Source: Excoecaria cochinchinensis (lineage: Eukaryota; Streptophyta; Magnoliopsida; Malpighiales; Euphorbiaceae). Taken from it: a stretch of 64,000 nucleotides of DNA. Below, piece by piece: positions 34,291 through 44,374 of the stretch. Location of the stretch: contig CANTUQ010000101.1 in the NCBI GenBank assembly GCA_947683425.1, positions 26,621,001 to 26,685,000 of the forward strand, given 5' to 3'. Made by a program: the position numbers and the translations under genes. The notes beneath the pieces were generated by a model, which was not told where the DNA came from, made no database searches, and saw nothing but the letters and a program-made list of their open reading frames with translations. The stretch's first letter is position 1. The number at the start of each line of letters is the position of its first letter.

Positions 34291-34499
34291 TTAAACCAAC
34301 ATTTCCCTCTATTTTACCATTATATTTTTATAATGCATCTTATAACTTGTAAAATTAATTGCAAAATAATAAGCAAAATGAAAATGATATCTAAATTTTA
34401 ATATTCAATAATAGTCGAATTTAATAAAATTGTACTATTTATAAAGATAGTAATTATGTAATAACATAATAGTCATGTCTAATACAAAATCATAACTAA

Positions 34500-37142
34500 T
34501 TAAGCTGATGGCGGAGGCGGAGGCGGCGGCGGCAGCTGAGAAGTACGATCGGACTGCTGCGATGACACCATACCCTTCAAATTTTCCATCTCATTGCGCA
34601 GCTCAGATATGAAGTCGAGAGATTGCTGCCATCGAGTCTGTGACTGTTGCAATTCAGATCTCAGCTCATTTACAGTATTCTCAAGTTCATGGACTCGCCT
34701 GGATTCAGACCGTCTATGTGATGCGGCAGTACTTGAACTTGAGGCATGCGAGTGACAGGATTTGGCCAAAGAACCTAAGCCAAATATCCGTCCTCGCCGG
34801 TCTCTACCACCAGACACGTCACAATAGATTTGATTCGCATCCACATAATCAGAAGTCTGTGAGCGTTGCTGAATTGCATCTTGAACTTGTTCCTGTCGTA
34901 TGACAAATATTTTACAATAAGTAACGATTAATAATAAGTAATATTTAAAATTTGTAAAATATAGTAACTTGGACATACATGTAAAACCCTTGACCGAGAA
35001 TTGACGAACGTTTGACCATCATGCTTGTTGGTGTGGGTGTGTACAAATACCTCACCATAGGTAGCCGGTCGACCCATCGATGCTCCCTGTAAACATAAAA
35101 AGAATTAAAGATGAACTATAATTTATTGACTATTCGTACAAGTTTTTACTTAAATTTCGGCAGAGTTTCCCCTATATTTGGAGCATACCTCCTATATACA
35201 TAGACAAAAAAATACTTCAAATTTCGAGACTACGCTACAATCCAACATTCAACAACAAAGCAAACTCCTCACACAAGTAACATTCCCATCCTCCTCTATG
35301 GTAATAATATAAAATTCAGACATTCTAACCATTAATTACAGTGGTAAAATTAATATTATGTAAAGTTTTTACTTAAATTTCGGCAGAATTTTCCCTATAT
35401 TTGGAGCATACCTCCTGTATACATAGACAAAAAAACACTTCAAATTTCGAGACTACGCTACAATCCAACATTCAACAACAAAGCAAACTCCTCACACAAG
35501 TAACATTTCCATCCTCCTCTATGGTAATAATATAAAATTCAGACATCCTAACCATTAATTACAGTGGTAAAAGTAATATTATGTAAAGTTTTTACTTAAA
35601 TTTCGGCAGAGTTTCCCCTATATTTGGAGCATACCTCCTGTATACATAGACAAAAAAAACACTTAAAATTTCGAGACTACGCTACAATCCAACATTCAAC
35701 AACAAAGCAAACTCCTCACACAAGTAACATTCCCATCCTCCTCTATGGTAATAATATAAAATTCAGACATCCTAACCATTAATTACAGTGGTAAAAGTAA
35801 TATTATGTAAAGTTTTTACTTAAATTTCGGCAGAGTTTCCCCTATATTTGAAGCATACCTCCTGTATAGATAGACAAAAAAACACTTCAAATTTCGAGAC
35901 TACGCTACAATCCAACATTCAACAACAAAGCAAACTCCTCACACAAGTAACATTCCCATCCTCCTCTATGGTAATAATATAAAATTCAGACATCCTAACC
36001 ATTAATTACAGTGGTAAAAGTAATATTATGTAAAATTTTTACTTAAATTTCGGCAGAGTTTCCCCTATATTTGGAGCATACCTCCTGTATACATAGACAA
36101 AAAAACACTTCAAATTTCGAGACTACGCTACAATCCAACTTTCAACAACAAAGCAAACTCCTCACACAAGTAACATTCCCATCCTCCTCTATGGTAATAA
36201 GATAAAATTCAGACATCCTAACCATTAATTACAGCAGTAAAAGTAATATTTTGTAATACTTACAAGTCTATCTGCATGTTCCCGATGCGACAACGATCCT
36301 CCAATATGCAAGCATGAACTGAGTCCCTCAGGTCCTCCTCGTCTGTTACTAGAATTCTGCGATGCGACGGAAATGGCTTCAGGGGTCGTCCAATACTGTC
36401 TCCAACTTTCCCATATATCTTCGGTCATGTAGGGAGGTCGGACACCACCATTTTTTATCAAGCTGACTAAATCTCTGTAACGTGCCCGCGCACGAGTCTC
36501 CCACACAGAAGGCATGATATCGTCCAACGCTGAATTTCAATAACATTGTTTCTTATGAGACAGACAGAACAAAAAACAAAATGTAAGCAAGTGTAAAATA
36601 TAATTTGTTATGTTACCGACTTTATCATAAATGTTTTACCTTGAATTCTTCGAAATAAAAATTCTTTGTTTCCTCTGACACATTCTTCCAGGCAAACCCA
36701 TCGTATTCAATTCTGTTTTTGAAAGAGGTTGTCATTATGCGTGAACACCTTCTTGAAGGATTCAATCTAAAATACAACAATGTGAATAATGTTAGTACAA
36801 GTAATAACTGTCATTGAAATCATAATGAAGTGAAATATTAATTACTTACTCGTTAGCTGTGATATTGATGTATATTCTTCCATCCTCTCCAATTGAGCCA
36901 GGCGTAGGCTCTTCCGCTTGTTCTGTTCCCAACCCCTGAGCTGGCATAGATTCTGGGTGTGCCATAGGAGTGGAATCAGTGGAAGGAATGGTAGACGGTG
37001 CAACAGAGACGGGCGGTGATGCGACAGCCTCAGTGCTGGCATTGATCCCATGCGATGGGGATCCTCCAGTACCAGTACTGTCATCGCCATCATGCAACCT
37101 GAGACGCGGAGCAATCGACGTTTTCTTCTTTCGCTTAAACAT
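34500..37142 (-). pseudogene. TNPA-like gene of CACTA D with one premature stop
   Basis: The exon structure matches that of CACTA B: 37142-36850, 36766-36640, 36551-36264, 35086-34979 and 34892-34500, all in phase. The first exon is one residue shorter and the polyproline tail three residues longer. The gene is broken by TGA at 36537-36539 in exon 3, where the B copy has TGG (Trp, in QCYWNS). Another change is Gly to Arg in NPSGRC. The conserved GGPEGLSSCLHIGGSLSHRE block and coiled coil are otherwise kept. Truncation at this stop would remove the conserved core, so the copy is probably non-functional. Confidence 0.85.
35152..36230. repeat. Five tandem units of about 223 bp in the TNPA intron of CACTA D
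   Basis: AAATTTCGGCAGA recurs at about 35152, 35374, 35598, 35822 and 36045 (spacing 222-224). Units are nearly identical to each other, more so than the three units in CACTA B, which points to recent expansion in D. Confidence 0.9.
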
Positions 37143-37280
37143 TTTTCAACCTGGCATTATAAGAAAAATGCATATTGTCAGATAATAGAAAATAATTACA
37201 TTGTAATAAGTATATTAAATTAATATTAAAGTCAGTGCAATATTAATTGGTCTCACATGATAAGCAAGTAGTTAAACAAA

Positions 37281-38331
37281 TTATTCGCTATCGTCACTAA
37301 GCTGTAAATCGTAATTCAAATCATCCTCATTTTCCGATGTACAAGAGAAAAATTCTGGCTCGTCATCAGATCCATCTCCAACCAAAGTTTCTTCATCATC
37401 CTCACCATCGATGTCAACAAATTCATTGTCCGCATAGTTCAATGGTTCGTTATCTTCAAAATTCAGAGAGTTGTTGATTTCATGAACTTCCGTTTCTTCC
37501 TCCTGAAATGCAACATTATTTTCAGAACGTTCACTTTGTCCGACGCCTTTCCTTTCATAAATGCCTCTTGGTTTGACTTTGCACGCTGCAAACCATTCCG
37601 ATCTGTCTCGCTTTACACTTGGATAGGAGACATAATATACCTGGCCCACTTGCATTGCCAACACAAATGGTTCAAAGTTCCTCAATCTTCTACGCTGGTT
37701 GACTTCAACTAAATTGTATCTGGTATGTATTTTTGTTCCCACGTTAATAGTTGGATCATACCATTCGCACTTGAATAATACACAACGTTTTATTGGCAGC
37801 GCGGGATACTCGACTTCAATTATATCAACAATTTGCCCATAATAATCCATCAACTCTCCTTGAATGCAACATTGGTATACTTTCCCTAAAATCATGGCCA
37901 GCTGCATCGTAAACCATTTGAACGTATGGATTATCAGTCACCCCTACATCATCAGCTACAAATTCCCCCTCTCTTTCAAATTCACCCTCAGTTGTCCACA
38001 TGTTACCCACATTTCCACTTGATGTACTACAGATTGATGTTTCTCCGTGTCGTGTCCACTCAAAATAATTTTGCACAAAATCCTTTCGTAACAGGTGAAA
38101 ATACACTTCATCGACTGACAGATAACGAAGATGTTGGCACTTTTTGCATGGACATCTTATTTTAGCCCCGTCCATAAATGCAGGTTGAGAACTGGCATAT
38201 TCAATAAAAGACTGAACCCCTTCCACAAATTCAGGATTAATGTAACCATCTCTTATTTTTCGTCTATACATCCAAGATCTATCTATGTTACTCATAATTA
38301 ATTCCAAACTGTTACATGAACAAGGAGACAT
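37281..38331 (-). pseudogene. TNPD remnant of CACTA D, core deleted
   Basis: The N-terminal part (from 38331: MSNIDRSWMYRRK and the CPCKKC motif) is joined at 37867-37869 to the C-terminal exon (LMDYYGQIVDIIEVEY and LFKCEWYDP). Relative to CACTA B, bases equivalent to about 22033-24724 are missing, which covers the whole Tnp2 core and three introns. The breakpoint has the shared trinucleotide CAA, a sign of microhomology-mediated deletion. No transposase could be made. Confidence 0.9.
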
Positions 38332-38383
38332 CTCAAATAGAATTATAAAAATCTAATTCAAAAAAATCAAAACTTCATAAAAA

Positions 38384-38469
38384 TGAGTTTGGTTCACAGA
38401 ATAAAAATTACTATAAATCTAATTATTATTTTCATTATATTTCAGAATCCACAATTTCAAGAAAGGGAA

Positions 38470-38508
<39 letters not shown>

Positions 38509-38740
38509 TACATATCCAAACATATTTTTATGAGAATTGGTGTTTTCAAACTTTTGGCGCTACACAATTTGTCGAATTATCATATTCTAATTTTTTTATC
38601 ATTTCATTCGCTAAAATATATATATATTTTCTATTTTTTCACAAAAAAAATTATCTTTAATTATATAATGAATGGTGTAAGAATGAGATATAAATGATGA
38701 AAGTTTTTCTTGAAATTGATGTAAGAATGATGTAAGAATG
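38384..38740. other. Segment in CACTA D absent from CACTA B
   Basis: Both elements share sequence up to TTCATAAAAATGA and again from GATGTAAGAATGAGATATAA. D has about 350 extra bases between, including a (TTA)n run at about 38470-38508 and a partial duplication of the downstream flank (GTAAGAATGAGATATAAATGATGA occurs twice). It could be an insertion in D or a deletion in B. Confidence 0.6.
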
Positions 38741-39778
38741 AGATATAAATGATGAATTAAGAATGAGAAATATAAAAACGGTACATCACTTCATATTAAA
38801 CTAAAACAATTCAAAAAAAAAATTATTAAAAGTGTCTAATATAAAAAAAAATTAAAAATTGGAGCACTTAAAAATAATTGTTTGACATATTAAAATAAAT
38901 TATAAATTGTTTTAACTTAACAGCAAAATACTCTCTCTATTTATCTAACTTAACAATTTTTGAAAAAAAAAATTCAGTCAATTTGATAATTTTTAAATTT
39001 AAAGAGTGTTTAGTTACTTATTTTTTATTTTGACTTTATGTATACGCTAAAAAGAAGGTATTCAACAGAGTGAAAATATATAATTGTAAAAAATTAATAA
39101 AATAATATTTTAATAAATTATAATGAAAATTTTATAAAATCGATATTAATTAATAATTTTTTTAGTTTATATGAGAAGCTAAAAGTTAACAAATTGAGTG
39201 AAAATGAATTATTACTTCTGAGTTGACTAAAATAGCTCAATTAAAAAAGGAAAAAAAATATTGATTATATTAATGCAATGACCCAATTTCTTTCTTCGGA
39301 GCCGTTATTTATAAAATGATATTTTAAATGGTATTATTTTTTATTAAATGACTCTTAGTAAGAGAAAAAGAATGAGTATTTAAACAATTCATAAATATCA
39401 AATTGTGAATACATACATTTCTACTTATGATCATACGCTTATTTTATGCTTCTCTAAACATATATGCTCAATTTTTAATTAGTGTTATTTGATTTAACAC
39501 TAATTAATTCATTGTATTTTTTAAAAATAACAAAAAATTTAATTAACATAACTAATTTAAATTAATTCTAACAACAATCAACACTAATTAAAAATTAATT
39601 TTTTCTTTGAACAATAGTTAATTAAGTTAACTCAATGTCTAATTAAGTTAAATAATTCATTGTCTAATAAATTAATAATAATCTATTTCAACATTCAACA
39701 ATAATAATCTATTCTAACAACAATAATCTATTTCAACAATCAATCAACAATAATTCATTGTCTAATTAAGTTAAATAA

Positions 39779-39782
<4 letters not shown>

Positions 39783-39813
<31 letters not shown>
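39783..39813. repeat. (TAA)n microsatellite in CACTA D
   Basis: About ten triplets at the position equivalent to 26899-26940 of CACTA B. Confidence 0.9.
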
Positions 39814-39814
<1 letters not shown>

Positions 39815-39848
39815 TAAAAAAAAGGGCAAATGGGTACTGTTGGCTTAC

Positions 39849-40170
39849 CAGACGCCGGAGGAGAGGAGAGGAGGAGGAGGCGGAGGAGGGAGGTTGACCA
39901 GGTTGAGGAGGAGAGGAAGCCAACGCCGGAGCAGCGGCGGTCGATGGCGGCGAAGGAGAGGAAGGAAGGCGCACGGCAGGGAGGCAAGCAGAAGGGAAGA
40001 TCGGAGCGGGAAAAAAAGAGAGAAGGGAGGGAAGAGAGGAGGAGGAGGAGGAGGGGAGGGGACCGGCGAACGGAGGGGAGGGGGCGGTCGTCGGCGGCGA
40101 GAGGGCAGGGGATCAGACAGGCAGAGTGAGGGGAGAGGGAGGAGAGAGAGAGGATCGGGGGGAAGAGGGT
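39849..40170 (-). other. Predicted leader exon of CACTA D
   Basis: Near-identical to the CT-rich leader block of CACTA B on the minus strand, with the same donor GTCTG|GTAAGCC. Purine-rich open frames on the plus strand are compositional. Confidence 0.5.
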
Positions 40171-40194
40171 TAACATCTGATTTTAATTCAGATT

Positions 40195-40620
40195 TCCCGA
40201 CGGAATGCGATTTCCGTCGCTATATAGCGACGGAAATCACATTCCGTCGGTAATTAGCGGCGGAATATATTTCCGTCGCTAAAAATTGCGACGGAAATAT
40301 CATTCCGTCGTTAATTAGCGGCGGAATAGAAATTCCGTCGCTAAAATTATTTTATTTTTTAAATCTTATTTAATTTTAGCGACGGAATTATATATCCGTC
40401 GCTAAATTTAGCGACGGTTTCTAACTCCGTCGCTAAATTGAAATTAATTTTTTTTATAACGACGGAATTAGATATCCGTCGCTAGTTTCTGTCGCAATTT
40501 CTGGAGGGAATGTTTGGCGTCCTTTTTCGCGACGGACTTTGTTATCCGTCGCTATTTTAGCGACGGAATATTATTTCCGTCGCTATTTAGCGACGGTTTT
40601 TATTCCGTCGCTAATTTATG
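40195..40620. repeat. Right (5') subterminal array of CACTA D
   Basis: AGCGACGGAA cores in both orientations, near-identical in order to the right end of CACTA B but with some units lost. Confidence 0.85.
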
Positions 40621-40634
40621 ATTTTCTTGTAGTG

Positions 40635-41998
40635 AAACTAATTTAAAAATAGTCATCCAAATTCAAAGAAAATTCGAATGGATAAAACCTGCACGATCCG
40701 AAAATGAAAATTTTAAAATCGAACCAATCCAAAACTAAAAATACTTAAAATTCCATTAAAAGAACAAAAACAAAATAGCAAGGACAGTATTTTTTGCTAA
40801 TTACTGAAATTTCATTTCTGAATTAAATTTGCAACGACATGGCGAGAACCCAAATTTTAATATTAAAGTGATCGTTGCAGAATTTTAGTGAGGAAGTTCG
40901 TTCTTGTTAATTTAGCAACCATTTAGCATGCACGACACTTCTCTTTCTAATTTCTGCGAGGAAATTACATGGATATTATTTCATTGCAATATTGATAACT
41001 GCTCTTGCTAATTGCTTATTTAGCAAGAAATTCTCGCTAATTTTAGCAACCATGAAAGGCATTACTCTCACTAATTTTTGTGAAGTAATTGCCCGATATT
41101 ACTCTTAGGGTTTACATTATTTAGCAGCCATGTTGCGCCCGCTAATTAAATTTTCCTTGCAAAAAATAGCCAGATTTTCTTATTGCTATATTGTTGCTAA
41201 TCGTCCTCTATCTAAGAAAAAATTTGCAAAAATTATATCTTGCTAATCTCTTGCCAAATTAAAATTTAATTTTTTTTATTTTTTAAAATTAAATTACACA
41301 TATATATTAAGAATTAAAAACTTATATGTGAAACAATAAATTAGACCATAAAATTGGCGTCCTAAAACAGCGATAATGTTATTTAGTCCTTGTTGTGTCA
41401 CAAAAGATCCTTCTTATAATTCTGCCAATTATTTTACTGAAAAATTTCATTTGTCCTTGCAAAATTGTCACTAAAAGGTCTAATCAGCAACAACATTTTT
41501 GGATCTTGCTAATTGCTCTTGCTATTTCATTTTTTTTGTCGGATTTAACCCAACAATTAAATTTTATTTATGTCATAATTCTACTACTCACAGCTCATCC
41601 ACCAATCTTGCGTTGCTGTCGATGTTCAGTTATGTTATTACATTTTTTCTTTCATCAAATCATTGCATCTCAAATTTAAAAAAAAAAAAAAAAAACGTCT
41701 CCCACTTTTTTTTATTAATTATCATTATAAAATTTAGTTTAATTCATTTTTCTTTCTAAGAATTGAGAGAGAAAGGCGGCACACAAGTAGAAATATTTTT
41801 ATATAAATAAATATATAAAAAAGTACAAAACAATATAATTCTACTAATAGTTCGGTCGATTCGGTTTTAGATATTTTTTGATACAAAAATCAAATAGATT
41901 AAACCGAATCAAATATACCAAATTATTAACGGTTCAATCAATTTGGTTTTGGTTTCGATCCGATTTTTTAATTTTAATTATAATACCTGATCCGAATA
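40635..41998. other. AT-rich sequence with decayed TTAGCAA/TTGCTAA repeats
   Basis: Between about 40770 and 41250 motifs such as TTGCTAATT, TTAGCAACCAT and TCGCTAATTTTAGCAA recur in both orientations. This is the style of a CACTA subterminal region, but no terminus is left. The remainder is AT-rich with no gene. Confidence 0.4.
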
Positions 41999-42332
41999 TA
42001 GGGGTATTCAAAAAACCGATGGACTTGGTTAACCAAAAAATCGAGCCGAAACTGATCTGAAAAATATATTAACCGAACCAATTTTTATGGTTAATGGTTA
42101 ATAATTTTTATGAATATCAGTTTCAGTTTTTAGTTCCAAAAAACCGTCGATTTTGGTTAACCGGCCGATTTTGTATAATTGTATATATTTTGGTTTCGGT
42201 TTTCGGTTTCAATTAACCGATTGGTTTTCTACAATTTTTCACATGTATTTTCGGTTTCGGTTTTCGGTTAACCAATAGGTTTTATATAATTTTTTTTATA
42301 TATAAAAAGTTCAAAAAATAATTAAAATGAAA

Positions 42333-42380
<48 letters not shown>

Positions 42381-42738
42381 AATATAATATGTGTGAAATT
42401 TTTTTGTTTAACTAGTTGGATCATTATATTTTCGGTTTGTAATTTTAATTTTCAAATATTTTGAACATTTTTAGTTTATAATTGTAGTGTGAACATTATA
42501 TTTAATTGCTATATTGAATTAGTTTTTTTTTAATTTTAATTTTTAAGTAATTTGAATATTTTAATTTTTTTATGAATGTGTTTTATAATTATAATGGTTA
42601 ACCGAAAAATATTGGTTAATTAATGCGAAAATTCGAAATCGATTGACTGATTAATAATTAGTGTTTTAAAAAAATCGAATTTAATGGACTGATTTTTTTT
42701 TGCTCATGGACCGGTTAACCGGTCCATGAACACTCCTA
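41999..42738. mobile_element. hAT-like non-autonomous element
   Basis: Ends are TAGGGGTATTCA at the left and, inverted, TAGGAGTGTTCA at the right (10 of 12 match). The flanks TCCGAATA (41991-41998) and TCCGAACA (42739-42746) form an 8-bp duplication with one mismatch, as expected for hAT. The interior has many GGTTAACCG/CGGTTTTCGG motifs, an (AT)n tract and no coding frame. Confidence 0.7.
42335..42372. repeat. (AT)n microsatellite
   Basis: About nineteen AT dinucleotides inside the hAT-like element. Confidence 0.95.
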
Positions 42739-42746
42739 TCCGAACA

Positions 42747-43492
42747 TGCCTGAAAAAAGAAGTGACCCAATCGAAAAATGATAACCCAAAAAATCGAAAA
42801 TAACTAACCCGACCCTATCCAATCGTCATGTCTAATAAATACTAAAATTATAAAAATAATTGCTTCAAATAATGAAAGAATGCATTATATATGTGTGCGC
42901 AACAAATCGGTTGAAATTTTAAGTTTTCATATCAATTAATCGAATAAGAGTTATGAGTTTGTTTTTGAATAAATATATCATATTAAAGCAATATATGATA
43001 ATAAATATTTTAATCTATTCATACTTGTTGTCAATATTTTGTATTTGATTAGTGTTCTAGATATACATTTATATATGTTGATAATATATTTACATTATTA
43101 TTTTTAAAATAAATAAAAATATAATTTCACTATCTTATTATCATTATAAACTCCTATAGTTTTTAAAAAATATAAAAAAGTTTTTGTAAAACAGTATGCG
43201 AGACTATCTATCTATATATATATATTAAAAATACGCAAAAATATAATCTCGAATCTAAGTCACACCCATTTTGTACATTTACGCCACCCAAATATATAGT
43301 AATAGCCATGCTTCCTAGAATTGAATTTAAAATTATTTTAACCGATTTGATTCAATTATTTTAATTTCAAGCTATTGCTCTTTTTATTTCTTTTAATTTT
43401 TTTTTTTTTTTGTAAATATGTATATTTTGGAAAACAAAATTACAATAAAATCTGATAATTTTTAAATAACAAATTATAAAATACTAACATAT
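42747..43492. other. AT-rich intergenic sequence
   Basis: No gene or repeat boundary seen before the LTR at 43493. Confidence 0.5.
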
Positions 43493-43731
43493 TGTTAGAA
43501 TGACTCTTTAGGCATGCATGGCATGCGTCATTTCTTCAGCATAGAAAGAGACTAAGTCTTACCAAGTCTTCCTTTACTCAGTCATCACCACTATCTATTT
43601 TGTTAGCTATAATCCAGGAATATCTCAACGAATTTCAGTTTGTAAACATCTATATATATCTTGCTCATTTTGTAAATCAAATATCAATTCAATAAAATTA
43701 TTATTATTTCTTTAATCTTAGGATCTTATTA
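43493..43731 (+). mobile_element. Left LTR of the outer Copia element (plus orientation)
   Basis: TGTTAGAATGACTCTTTAGG to TTAGGATCTTATTA, 239 bp. It matches the reverse complement of 54703-54947 along its full length with about 18 substitutions, so the LTR is complete. Beyond its end the sequence is internal (pre-integrase) in the opposite sense. Confidence 0.85.
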
Positions 43732-43805
43732 TTGTTTGATGGGTTACCAAGTCTGTGGTGCCATAAGTCTTTATTGCCAATTGTCGATATGTGAAGAGAA
43801 GTAGG

Positions 43806-44358
43806 TGTTGGGCACAGCGGATAAATAAAAATAAATTAGCATAGTAAAATATTGACACCAGCAATTTAACGTGGTTCACCCAAAACGTTTGGGTTACGTC
43901 CACGGGACAAACTCCGAAAATATTTCTTCCACTAATAAAATTAATGGGTACAAGAGAGAAAGGCAACACAATAATTTTTGAGATAAACCCAAAATAGTGG
44001 CACACAAGTATTTCCCAAACTCACTATTTTGTCACTCCCCTTTTAGAAAAATATCCCAATTATTTTTCTAAATAACTTCTCTCTCTCACTCTCTCAATCC
44101 CTTTTTTTTCTAAGGATTGGAATGGAATGAATTTAAACTGAAGAATCAAATGCCTATTTATAGGAGTGTTAACCGCGTTAAATACGCGTTTGTTAGGCTA
44201 CCTAATTTCTTTTGAAAAATTGCTTTGCAGCAATTGTTGAAAAGCAAACTCCATGTTGACTTTTCAACATTCAATCTTCATTTCCCTTCCTCCTTTTTTT
44301 TTTCTTTCTTTTCAAATGGAGTGGGCCCCACTATTATGGAGGAACCCCACATCCAACA
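43806..44358 (-). mobile_element. 3' LTR of Copia element Q
   Basis: Bounded by TGTTGGGCAC and ACATCCAACA. The adjoining internal sequence on the plus strand is ATTCTCCCCCTT, which on the minus strand is the polypurine tract AAGGGGGAGAAT. Confidence 0.92.
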
Positions 44359-44370
44359 ATTCTCCCCCTT
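44359..44370 (-). promoter_or_regulatory. Polypurine tract of Copia element Q
   Basis: AAGGGGGAGAAT on the minus strand, immediately before the 3' LTR. It is the plus-strand DNA primer site in reverse transcription. Confidence 0.85.
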
Positions 44371-44374
44371 CCGA

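Larger units (their letters stand above)
33905..40634 (-). mobile_element. CACTA D, internally deleted relative of CACTA B
   Basis: Termini CACTACAAGAAAA are inverted at both ends. Flanks are AAC on the left and AAA(C) on the right, an imperfect 3-bp duplication. Length 6730 bp. It is collinear with CACTA B through the TNPA-like gene, the TNPD C-terminus, the TNPD N-terminus, the TAA microsatellite and the CT-rich leader. About 2.7 kb of the transposase core is missing. A 350-bp segment near 38384-38740 is not in B, and about 780 bp of B's 5' AT-rich region is absent. Confidence 0.92.

Noticed and set aside
33902..40637. Perfect 3-bp target duplication for CACTA D
   Set aside because: Immediate flanks are AAC and AAA, so only two of three bases agree; reported as imperfect.
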